Assembly (NCBI GenBank): GCA_036345935.2
Contig: JADWOT020000001.1
Coordinates: 25,003,886-25,067,885, forward strand
DNA: 64,000 nt
Direction of reading: 5' to 3'
DNA from: Taenia hydatigena
Lineage: Eukaryota > Platyhelminthes > Cestoda > Cyclophyllidea > Taeniidae
Shown here piece by piece: positions 38,244 through 49,404 of this stretch. A program made the position numbers and the translations under genes. How positions within the stretch are numbered: the first letter of the stretch is position 1; each line of letters starts with the position of its first letter. Under the pieces are notes generated by a model, which was given only the letters and a program-made list of their open reading frames with translations, searched no databases and was not told the origin of the DNA.

Positions 38244-41130
38244 GACTCGCATTATGACAAAAATTGACTTCAGATCTGAACACTGCAGAGGACTCTACCA
38301 AGAAATAGCATAAAAGCGACTGCATAGTTTGGAACATCATAACTTTCCTGCGGTCAATATGCAACAGAAATAGTAAAGAGCAGCACCGCGACTTGAACTG
38401 CATAAATTTTGGTAAGCAATTTAATTTGAGATAGTTTGATTTCACCATAATCTAATTTCTACGATGGAAATTCAGAAGAGCTTCCTAATCAACTTTTTAA
38501 CATTGCAAAAGAATAACGTTCAGTACCACACATGGTTGCTCACACCTTTCCTGCATCGGGCTAAGGAATTATTATTGTTATCACAACCAGACGAAAGTTT
38601 GCCGCAGAGAGGTCTAGTGCGAATGAGCCGACAATCATACAACGGAAAGCACACCTTATCAACAGAGATAGATGCACACACTTGTATCAAGTCAATCTAT
38701 ACTTTCAAGGGCTTCATTTTGTGCGCCGAGTTGCATCTCCTCAAATGGGTAAGGTAGCATTCGTTTAACAGACATTAAATAGCGTAGACACACATTGTCA
38801 AGCTCTTTAATCTACATATAGTCATTGATCGCTATGTCAAGTACAGGCATCGGCGAATCGTGGATAGAAAGATCAAATGCACTTCGCCTTAAGAATGGTG
38901 GCTGAAGAGTGAAATAAATGCAAAAAAGTCCCACGATACCCAATCTTCTGCCAGAAGCTCGTAGCTACTGCACCGAGAAGTAGTATCCCTTTGCCGCCAA
39001 AGTGCCTGCCATTTCTATCCCTACCAAATGACTGCGGCATTCCCTTAGTGATCGAAATCGCAGGCAGACCTCATGCCCTACTATTTTGCTTCCAAGGGAT
39101 TCCATATGGTTGGGCTTCAGCACGCAGATACCTCAACCTTTCCCCGTGGCATGACCATTTACATACTGCTAGAAGGCGTCTAGTCCCTTCAGGCTAAAGT
39201 GTGGATTCGCACTTCAATTACGCCTCTCGTAGAGGATTACCTCCAATTGTTGTCACACACAATAACATAGATTGCTTAATGTATCTAATAAATGCTGTTA
39301 AGGGGAAAGTAAAGTTGTTGTCTTCAAACTGAGCACCAGCATTCATTTGCACTTTTCGCCTTCTTGGTTGTGTTTTCCAGTGTTCAACTCCAAAATCAAA
39401 ATCTTCGAATACCAGCTATAAAATGCGTTTAGTGTCACCAACAACCAGTTTTCGTAGCCCACAAGAATAGCACTTTTGTCCAACGAAATCTCGTGTTTGT
39501 CAATGCGGTGCTCTAATGCGAATAAATGTGAGCGTCCTCACTGTCACATGAATTGGCAAAATGAAGGGCAACTTTACAATTGCACTACATTCCACACCAG
39601 TGATTGCATGGCTTTTCTAAGGCATTTGCAATCAAACCACTTAATCAAAGAAGTTAGAAATAAAAGGACAAGACCTTATCATTAATGGTGATGCATAAGT
39701 ACTTTAGTTGTATACATTGTCTCCTTGATGGCATACAATCATCAACTTGCCCACTCTACATCCTTCTCGAAATCACGTCATAACAGCCCCACCTCAGCAA
39801 ATTTGACCAGCTGGTTAGGCTCCTTTGACGGAGCTTAATGCACCATAGTCGCCAGTTTGTCGGCGCAGCAGCCAATGGGGAGGTGTTGGAGTCACCGAGC
39901 GCCTGAAGGAATCTCGCGAGACAATCCATTTCACTCGACTCATTTTCCTTTCCATTGATGATGACTGCAATAATCAGAATTTGATGTGGTAAGAGAGCCT
40001 TTGTGGCAGCCATCAACTTGCACGTGTTAAAATTTGAAGGATCAGCTAGGAAGATTAGGCAGTCGCAACAGTCCAGCCCATCTTATTCGTGATCGGACAT
40101 GAACCGTTTGAAAATGCATCTGGTTTCACTGTCTGCAGCATCTCTAATAAAAGGGCATTTATGTGTAAGAAAGAAATGCATAAGCATGGAAAACTTGTCC
40201 ACTGAAAAACTATCACGCGATTCAGAGTGCAATGCTTTAAGGAGCATCGTGAATTCCAAGTTCGACGGTAGCGCTGAATCAAAGTCTGGCAGAACACGGA
40301 AGTGTATAGTATCGTGGACCTGATCTGAACCAAGGTTAGATAAAACGCGTTTGAAGGAGTCAGTTTGCTCTTTCTGGTATTGAATCGCTTCGGAAGCATT
40401 TCGCAAAGAAAGCGACGAAGATTGTGAGAAGAGCAGTGAGTAGAGATGCTTATCCAACCAGGTCCACTGATTAATGTGCTGGCGCAGAACAGTGGAGGAC
40501 CGCCGAGTAGAGAGAATGTAACTCCAGCTTGGAATGCTTGTGCAGAGATTTACCAAGTCCGTGGCACCCAGATATCTGCACAATCTCAACCTCAATTCGA
40601 GTGGGAGGTCGGTGATTTTACGTTTGCAGTCACTGTGTTCCTAAAATGTTATGGACGCATACGATCATAGGCGATAGAGGAAATGAATGAACTTCCAAAT
40701 AAATTTACATGAGTAAAAACCTACCATTATTAGGATGTGCTAGTGTGAACGGGTTGCGTGATGGAGTTGTCGAGGTTTAAATAGATGCCGCCTGTGGGAG
40801 GGGAGGGTTTGGAGTGACCTCTCCCAACTGTTATCCCACTGGTTCTAATCACTTTGCCCATTCGAATCGTCACGCATTCATGTCGGCTCTTTGACTTCCA
40901 TTTTTATGGACAAAGAATGCAGTGGTCAAACACGAGAATTTCGTAATCCTCTTTATGCAGTATAAATTGCAGCAGCAATGACATCGACGCGGTAATCAGC
41001 TTTGTCGCTGATGAACGACAAGCCGATACAACGGCAAACAATCGCTTACTTCCCTTGCACACTTTCCAAACCTGATGTCCTTCATTAGCTGCAGTAATGG
41101 CATTTGCGGGCTTAGCTTATTACTTTACTT
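38241..41130. repeat. Block R2, duplicate of R1
   Basis: Carries the broken F-box paralog on the minus strand and its altered promoter. The non-genic part (38.24-39.75 kb) has the same short, unassigned frames as R1. Confidence 0.88.
39756..40727 (-). pseudogene. F-box gene paralog with premature stop
   Basis: Same structure as the intact gene: ATG at 40,727-40,725 before a GTAGGT donor, an 84-base intron, main exon 40,640-39,756. A C-to-T change on the coding strand turns a Gln codon (CAA in R1) into TAA at 40,085-40,083, about codon 187 of 295. This removes roughly 108 C-terminal residues but leaves the F-box. Upstream, the CCAAT site reads CCAGT (40,842-40,838) and the GC box is lost, while the TATA element (40,783-40,776) remains. 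A truncated product is possible; decay is the simpler reading. Confidence 0.7.
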
Positions 41131-42215
41131 TACTTGTTTGACCCTTCATCGAAAGCAGATATTTAAATATTCCAGCTGTAAATTTGCTAAAATGATAGAA
41201 GATGGAAAGGCAAATCACTCTACGTAGTTAGGACTCCTTGGCACATATCCCTTTAATCGTTGGTGACTGCTATAAGGTAGGTATTGGGTTGAGATGACAA
41301 AAAAGGACGCATAACAAGCTCGAGGATTGTTTCCCTCAGGTCTGCCATTAAAAAAGGAACAAATTACGCTGACCATTCTATCATCCGAAATATGGCCTAT
41401 TTCCGTGAATCACTAGGTGACCATCAAACAATAACTGGTGCGGTTACTCATAGATATCATTCCAATGATCTAGATAAACTGCTCATGCTGCACTATCAAA
41501 AAGCATAGCCAAGGACTACTTGAACGAGATTCATCGCCTGGCTTGAAAGATTAAAACGAGTAAAGTAGGCCAGAACAGTTTCGCAATTCTTGATTATTTT
41601 GTAAACAACACGATGAAGAATAGTTGGATGGAGTGCAAGGGTAGTCCAGGTATCGCTTTTCGACCACTAGGTCTGAGAGGGGCTATCTACTGCGTTCGTT
41701 ACTTGTCTAACTCTCAGTATAGGATAGTAAGGCTTGGTTAAACATATGGTCACTGCTGAGTAGACTAACCAGTAGCCGCAAGTCCCTTCCATTCAGCTGA
41801 TTACGCGCATTCTGCTAGAGTGGGGTCTTTTTATTCCAAAGGACAGTCATGGGGCACTACAACCTGTTCAAAAAGAGCTGGTATTTTACTATGTTAGCAG
41901 ATGTCTATTTGTTTAGTTTATTTGTCTTTCCACCCATTGCTAGTTAGTACGTATGGGGAGACCACATTCCATCCATTAGGTTGGCTTAAATCAGCACAGT
42001 ATTACACGAAGCAGCACTACGCAGAGCAAGGCAGAGCAAAGCAGCTCAGTGGCGGTCATCAAGGAGTGGGATACGATGGACAGGGCGGAAGGAGAAAGGA
42101 ATAAGGGAGTAAAGAGACGCAAACGTGGTCGGCAGTGTCCTGTAATGCACAACCCATCTTGCATGGTAGTGCCTCGTGTGGTCTTGAAGCAGGCAGTAGC
42201 AACTCGTCGTGGATC
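41130..42215. repeat. Block S2, third S copy
   Basis: Continuous with R2 on the left and T2 on the right, giving the compact arrangement without the copy-1 spacer. It carries the in-frame TAG at 41,669-41,667 in the minus-strand ORF that is open in S1 and S1b. Confidence 0.85.
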
Positions 42216-45200
42216 TAAGCCTCCATCAACCTCATTTGTCTGTTCTTTGTCTTCTCTGCTCTTACCATCGTATGGTCAGTGAAATTTATATATTTATCCC
42301 TCCTGCTCTCCTCTCCATCAATCTCGTTCTTTATATTGGGTTACTTTGATGCCATCTCTTCATCCTTCACTACTGAGGCCTGGTTGCTTCAATTCTCCTT
42401 GATGCCCTGCTTTGCTAGAATGTCTGGTGATATCTCACTAAATACGGAGGGTATGAGCGTCTCAGATGTTGTCGATGGTGGCGTCTAAAATAATGCTATT
42501 GATGCCGTCATTGTTGCAACACCACGAGTGAACTCGAGATCAATCTCCTGACCCAGGTATTGATGAATATTTGTTTGCTTAAAACTCGGACTAGAGCATC
42601 ACACCCTGCACGAATGACACGCATGCTTCAGTCTATTGGTAATGTTAAGACATATTTTGGCAAAATCCTAAGATTAATTGAAAAGAGAAATAGAGTTGAA
42701 GTCACAGGTGTTAACTTTAAATTAGCAGAAAGAACATGGTTACGAATGGGGAGATTGTATAGTCATACGCTTAAATGTGCATGCAATTCAGTTGCTACAG
42801 TTGATGTTCTCTCTGCATAGTGGCTTTCAAGTCGTGCTGGTAAATTCTTACCCATCTATTTATTTTGGTTAGCACTCTATTTTGCCACACTGCTTTGACT
42901 TACCGCGTTCGTTGAAAGGTTAAGGGATGCTTAAAACTACCCAATTCAAAATGTTTCACCAAACAGAGCAAATTTCCATCAAATACACAGTGGCGTAGTG
43001 CAAATCAAGTTGCAAACCATGAGACGAAATACTGCGATTTCGTGCACCCTTTATGACATTCTGAATTCGCCAGGAATACGATTGGATAAATGCAAAATTA
43101 AGAAAATCGAATTCGACTTATGCGCCTAACGTCCTCCTTGCTGCTGACTAATCTGCGCTAGTCGGCCTATTCAATATTGACCGATACGAACATCTGTTCC
43201 AAAGCGGCAAAGGATTGGTTGACTAGTCGAAAGGAATCGATGAGATGCAGTGCACTCGCGCACACAACTTCATTTTAGAGCAGTCGATGTGCGGGAGAGC
43301 CACTAGACACCTCATCGGTAGTGGTGGCAAGTGAAACCACTCATCCATTGCCCTTTTCCGCGCGAAGCTGATGCAAGAATCATCCTCTGCAGGTTGATGC
43401 AACCAAGACGTCCCAATTTCTGAGGGTCCATAAAACCACACCGACTCACTTCTGCATTGGGAATGGGTGGTTTGCGTGGCGAACAATTTGTACATTTATG
43501 GCAGTTTCCTGATTGATACCATCCCTGTCCACCTTAATCGATTCGAGTTCTTTTTGAAACGGTTAAGAACATTCTTTGCGTCTGCGACAGTAAAGCCGTC
43601 AATGTCTCCACAGATCTTTAAACCATTGCTGTCCATGCACTCATCACTTTTACTTGAGTCTGCGGTGCATCTCTCATGCTGCTCTAAGTAACTCATTCTT
43701 TTTTTTTCGTTTTTACCAAGTCTATGTGTATTGACTAAACTTAAAGTGCCTGACTGAGTCGAGTTTAGCATACATAAACTAATGTTCAAGCCATTCAATG
43801 AAGCAGTCGATAGGTGAGGTAATTGTACAGCCTTGTGTCTGACAAATCGCCTTCCCTGAGACATCTTGAGTGCCCTTACAATTTTGCAGTTTTCTATGCG
43901 CAAAAAGGAAGACTTCGATGCGAAACAGTAGTTTGTGTTCTTATTGTCCAAACTTACCTGTGAGTAATAACGATTATAATAGAGCGGCAGCAAGTCACCC
44001 CATTTTCTTTGCCGTAACTTTGGTGCTTTTCAAGTGCCCAGTATGCAGGGCCGTCCTGTATCTAAACAACCGACTTTGCCCTATCAGAGTAAACCGATAC
44101 TTGAGTGGTGGGTGTGGCTCACCATTAGATGGATTTACTCCACCGTATCTCCAATGATCTACAATTGCAATGCCCAGTATCAGGTTATCTTAATCATCGC
44201 TGGGCTAAGATAGGGAGGCAAGACTGCCTCTTTTTGCCCTATTCCTTCCAATCCGCCTCGTACTCGCCGCCTACCTTGAGCTTGCCTTCACTTGGTAAAA
44301 GAATGATCGACCCTGCCTGACAATGTTATACATCTCATCTGCTTCCTCGTTTGCTGCATTTGAACCGATGTTTTGGTGTGGCGCGTATGCTTTTACTTTT
44401 GCTATTTCGTCATTATTACTTTTGTTTCTAGGGCAATGCAACATCTGGATTTTGTACCTCAATGCTATAAAGCTGGTGGCAATGCGGGAAATATTTAATG
44501 GGCTCATTGATAAAGAGGACGATGTAGGGGAGAAAGCATGGATAGGGTAAGACTAGGACCCACTGGGTCCACTTCCACTTTGTATTTGCTGCTCTTTGAT
44601 AGTGTTCTATGCCTCTTGTTTGTGAAACCACGCACTCTTTATTTGTGGTCAGTTCAAACCTTTTAGGTTGCTTCATATCAGACCCATGAGCTTTTTCAAA
44701 GCTGCCCCTGTGATGAAAGCATAATATTCAATCAGAGTAGGTAAACTGAACACATAGTCACAGATTCGGCATGATCTTATTTTAAAGTCAGCAGAGGTGA
44801 GGAAAAAGCCCTCTAAATAACTGAATTATGCGGCTTTGGCACTTGCCATTGGCCTCGGAGTCATGAGGGGCGCAGAATTGTACCATGGTCACGCCGCTAT
44901 TCCACCCATAAATAGATAAGCTTCATCATTACATGCTTAATCATCTAAAGCCTAAAAAGCCTAACATTTGCTCACTTTTTTAAACAGTGCTACATTGCAA
45001 TGGAGCGGGTGTCAAGCGTGTCAGTTTGCAAGAGTGGACTTAGCAGTTGATCGATGCTAACCATACTAAGTCAATGGACTATTCATGCTGGCCGCTGCCT
45101 ATTAAAGTTTTTTTATTTATAAGTGCATTCGTGAATCATAAATCTTTTTACCAACGCTCTTTTAATTCTGACTTCGTGCAGTGTGCAAGCCGCATCACAT

Positions 45201-45370
45201 ACGCCAGCCGCGTGCGTAACTGTATCCAACTAACACGTCAACAAGTCACTTGCATTAAGTGCTCATCTATTCATTTGTGATTCTTTAAATTAAGTAATTA
45301 TTAATCTGGTTTCATGGTCATTGGCAATCGCATTGATTTCCTCTTTGGTGCATTAACTGTGTTTATTAAA
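42215..45370. repeat. Block T2, duplicate of T1
   Basis: Relative to T1 it has 38 extra bases near 42,943-42,982 and lacks about 50 bases near 44,915 and a shorter stretch near 45,095. T3 keeps sequence like the T1 version at the 44,915 site, so that difference is a deletion in T2. Similarity to T3 continues past the point where T1 is cut by the gap. Confidence 0.85.
43496..43696 (-). CDS. Hypothetical 66-residue Cys-patterned protein (block T2)
   Basis: Minus-strand ORF starting MSYLEQHERC and ending RKLP before TAA. The cysteines are spaced C-X9-C-X8-C (HERC, DECM, LKIC), followed by a DADG-type segment GDIDGFTVADAKNVLNRF. The same pattern occurs in the plus-strand ORF at 48.4 kb (C-X9-C-X9-C followed by GTDAENFSAIFRKW), which suggests a real ancestral protein segment. 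C-X9-C spacing is typical of small mitochondrial CHCH proteins, but I cannot assign a family. It may be an exon of a larger gene; the frame stays open upstream to 43,993. Confidence 0.35.
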   Translation of the reverse strand: MSYLEQHERCTADSSKSDECMDSNGLKICGDIDGFTVADAKNVLNRFKKNSNRLRWTGMVSIRKLP

Positions 45371-48300
45371 ATACATAGATACATCAGAAGACAGGGATCT
45401 ACTCAGTAGAAATGCTATCGCGGACCTAAAAATTTACCAAATATCTGCACATTGCTTGAATAAGACTAGGATGCACTTTGGACAGTTGTTATCATGATGT
45501 TGTGTACTAACTGATCATTGTTAGCGGCACATAAAACACTTTGCCTCCACAGGTTATCGTCAATATATTTCATAATTTTGATCTGCAGGATCTGCATTAC
45601 TTAAATTGCTTGAAGATATATGTTGGTAGAAAGTGTAGGACAGGCTTGACAGCTTACAAAATTTGTGATAGTAAAAAGACCAGTTATGCTTCTTGGGGAA
45701 CAAATGGTGGGAGGATAGAATGGAGCAAGTGCTGCACTTCCCATTCCCATACTTTACAGCTAGAATCGATTGATGCTGATGAATTTTTTCCACGCATGTT
45801 AGAAACAGTTTTTTAGAGAAGAAATAAATTCTACTTATCACTAAAGGGGAAATAAGGAGATTAGCTTAGAGGCGGGAAGTAAGCTGAGGCAGATATAGGA
45901 GAGCGCTCTGCTCTTTTCCATGTTCCGACCCTAATCTCTAGTGTGTGGAGCAGGCATTTCGTCAAAACGATGCTTTATTTGGTTCGTAGCTGTAGGTAAT
46001 CTTTTGTGCACCCCCAAGACATGCTTATGCAAAAGCGTGCTGCTTTACACCTCATCGTGGTGTAGTGGGCATGCATAAAGCAGATCTTCTGCAAAACGAT
46101 AAGTCGTTTTTATAGAAAAAACTATGATGAGCAAAAGGGCATAGCCTTTTTTGTTACGATGTGGTAATTTTTACACATGCAGCTGTGCGCTAAGGCTTGC
46201 GACGTAGGCTGCACATGTTTTCGAAGTTTTGACATTAAAATCATCAGAACAGCTAATGGTGGCTGTAAAACAACCTTTTTTCGACCTGGCGGGAGCACAG
46301 TGAGCATCTTTGACAAACATTAGCTAAGATAGATTTAAATAAGTAGTTTCTGTAAGGTTTATAGGATTCGCCGCATCATTGACAGATGTCCTCATAGCAT
46401 GGGATATTTTCTACCATGGCATTTACCCGCCTTATTGTCCACGTATGTACTGTAAACATTTTCTGCACCAGTTCTTTATTTCTGGTTCCCTTCGGTGCCT
46501 ACTTACGGAACCTTTTCTTTTAAACATTAGTTTCTTACTGTGCCAGCAATTTACATGTCAGCCTTTCTTATAAAGTCTGAGGGAATGAAGACGGAGGCCT
46601 TGCCAGGGATTTTTTGCCTCCGAGGCAGATTCGATCAGCCTGTAACCTAAGGCAATGCTTTTTCATGCCCATTTTCGGTTCGCCGACTGCATCGTGGTGA
46701 GGAGATTTGGCGAACAAACACGAGACAGTGGGAACCAAGTACTTGCTGTGTCCTCCTTACTGCTTACAATCTCCAGCTAAGCAACATTGGTCATTTCCCA
46801 ATGTTTTATTTGGTGTAAGCGCAGAGTCCCTGATGGTACAGTTACTCCGTTATCCTGCCTTCTGTGTAACTAGCACCATTCGCCCTTATCTCCTGGAACT
46901 GATTGCCACTTTGTTTTGTGTGTCTATTTTTATTCCACTAATGTCGATGGAAGTACTTTTGGGCAGACAACGATGGTAACTTGCTTATCAACTGCAAAAC
47001 AACCTTTTTGTCTATTACTTCAGCATCGCTTTGAACAACTGGACCACTGCCTGTCTGTCTATTTGCCCACCCGTCGTCGCCCCACTAACATGAGTCTGCG
47101 GAGCAGACAGACATCCGAAGCCTCACGTGGACGTCGTGAGAGCCTTTTGAAATAAATGCTACTGCTAACTTCTTCCCAATAACTACAACTCGTAATAAAG
47201 GAAATTGCAACCAAATGTTGAATGGCACTAATTTTCTCCCCATTATCAGGAAGGAAGTTGTTATTTTAAAGTGGTTTTGTGCTAGCACACCGTGTTAAAA
47301 CATACCTGCATGGGAATTGAATTTAACGTGTTGCATTATTTGTGGAACGAGTTCTAGCTTTGGTAGGTTCAACCAGGTGGCTTAAAAGCCATGAGATGCT
47401 GTGTATTGTGCAGAAGGCAATAGAGAGGGACGACCTAAGCGATGGGCCCAAATCGGTTTAAAATTGAATGAGAGTTGACGAGACAATGAAAAGACGAGAG
47501 CCAGCACAAACCAGGTGCGTTTTTGTTCACAGTGAGTTCCTCTGTCACCGCTGAGTGAATGGCAGCATGGAAACAACTGCGTGACCTACTCTGTGTTACT
47601 ATGGCATAGTGCTCCATAACTGAATCGAAATCTACACAGGCACGAGTGATGTACATGGAATTTATTAATAAACGCACAAAAATAGTTCTGCGGCAAATCT
47701 CGTGGGTACCTGGACGTGGTGGTTTAGTAGCAGTATCGAAGACTAAGTCAGTTCATTGATATAGTCTAAAAGTTTAGACACTTCTGCCAGCATTGTGCAA
47801 GGCGAACAATAAGGATAGACGATAAAGTGTTTTGTTCATTTTCACTGAATGCCGTGACATCAAATTTCCTCCTTATTATAACGTTACATGGAACCAGAAG
47901 AGCCAAGCTTATGTTGGCGATTGCTTGAAAAGTTGAAAGGAGTTTGATTTTCCCCAAAGTAGGCCTTGAAGTGCCAAGTTGTAGGGATTTAGCAAGAAGG
48001 ATTTCTACCTTTATAAACCTTATAAAAAAGGCACGATGACATTAGTCTGATCATTGGCGGTGCTGAAGTTTCAGTTCGTCCCTTGAATAGCCACGATTGT
48101 GGGCAGAGTTGTGCATGCGCATCATAAGACTTTTACGCTTGTGTTCGCCACCAATCGCTCCAAAACTGACATGCTAACTGCAGACACAAGCCATTTTGGG
48201 CATTTCCCCTTCTGACTTACAGAACATGCCAGAGCGTTTAAGGAGGTCTCAGAGGGGCAGCTCGTCAGACAGAAGAATGTTCAATCACCTGATTTGGCAT

Positions 48301-48387
48301 GATGCTTCATTGAATGGCCTAAATGTCATGTGGGGTTAATCGGTTCTCGTGACCTTTTTGAAACTACCAGCGACAAGCCAGAACGAA
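45371..48387. other. Unassigned DNA between block T2 and the 48.4-kb ORF
   Basis: Unique in the window as far as I can see. Open frames of up to about 93 codons on both strands (for example 45,541-45,816 and 46,707-46,979) have no recognisable domain. Confidence 0.4.
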
Positions 48388-49149
48388 ATGTGTCCGCGCG
48401 GAAAGGATAGCAAGGATGCCTCACCAGCCCAAAAATTTTGCTTTTGGCCGAGACCTGAAGATGTGAGAAGAATGTTCGAGAAGAAGATGTGTCTATTGGA
48501 GTACCTTGAGAAATGCCTCGATGAGTCAATGAAAGGCACTGATTGCATGGAAACCAGAAGCGGTTCAAAGACCTGTGAGGGATTCGAGAGCCTCCATGGC
48601 ACAGACGCGGAAAATTTTTCCGCCATTTTTAGGAAATGGCGTTCGATGAAGCAGGATAGGAAGGGTCTTGCAAGGAAGAAGAAGGCACCACAAAACCACA
48701 AAATCTCGGCGACCAAAACTACCTACGTGATTACATTTATGAGCGCTCTGGAGTTTATGCGCAGGAATTGCGTTCAGAAGACCTACACGCGCGCAAATCA
48801 TGCGACCGCTAATGCTCCTAACATCCCACCAAAAAGACCATCATCGTCGTCACGCCCAAAGCCACCTCTGCACCCACAACCAAACTTACGTGCACAAACA
48901 CAAAATACCGCCAAAAATGCGCCAACACGCCGTCCCTTCTACACATGGCCATCCTCGTCTACAAATAAGGCCTTGATACCGGACTCTGCGATGCGACAGG
49001 TCCATGGATTTTCCACTTTGCCACCAAGAACCGTTTTTGATAAGCGTCGTTCAAGGACGCCATCCGTTGAGATCCAGCAGAGGCGACGCACGATGCAAAA
49101 CCAACCAATCACTTTCCATTGCCGCAGGAAAACAAACCAACGTGCATAA
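48388..49149 (+). CDS. Hypothetical 253-residue protein with C-X9-C-X9-C motif
   Basis: The longest ATG-initiated single-frame ORF on the plus strand here (ATG 48,388; open upstream to 48,349). Residues 35-63 contain Cys35, Cys43, Cys53 and Cys63, the last three spaced X9 and X9 (EKCLDESMKGTDCME). The following segment resembles the minus-strand T-block ORF. Residues after about 90 are basic, then Pro/Ser-rich (PPKRPSSSSRPKPPLHPQP), which looks low-complexity and may be non-coding read-through. No family is recognised. It lies about 250 bases upstream of the HSP70 pseudogene, same strand. Alternatives: retroposed gene fragment or chance ORF around a real exon. Confidence 0.35.
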   Translation: MCPRGKDSKDASPAQKFCFWPRPEDVRRMFEKKMCLLEYLEKCLDESMKGTDCMETRSGSKTCEGFESLHGTDAENFSAIFRKWRSMKQDRKGLARKKKAPQNHKISATKTTYVITFMSALEFMRRNCVQKTYTRANHATANAPNIPPKRPSSSSRPKPPLHPQPNLRAQTQNTAKNAPTRRPFYTWPSSSTNKALIPDSAMRQVHGFSTLPPRTVFDKRRSRTPSVEIQQRRRTMQNQPITFHCRRKTNQRA

Positions 49150-49404
49150 AGGACATCCGTACCTGGAAGAAGAAGCTGAATTAAGATTGCGCAAGAAAAA
49201 AATTTGAGCAGCGTTAAAAACCTCAACAGTAAAGAGGTTAGGAAAATTGGTGGCAGCTAAAGAAAGGATTCAAACAAGCGCGTGTGAACTAAGTTGCGCT
49301 TGGGTTGCGAAAATGCTCCCGATGATCACCTGCGGTTGATGTAAAAGGTTGTGGCGATTGTGATAGCAATCATTATTGTCTTTACATGCAAGAATATGTG
49401 CATT

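Noticed and set aside
48333..48350. GTTAATCGGT resembling part of a cestode spliced leader
   Set aside because: Only about ten bases agree with what I recall of the leader, the continuation differs, and no donor site or snRNA-like body follows at the right distance.
48336..48716. Minus-strand 126-codon ORF
   Set aside because: Antisense to the plus-strand Cys-patterned ORF, with no supporting motif of its own.
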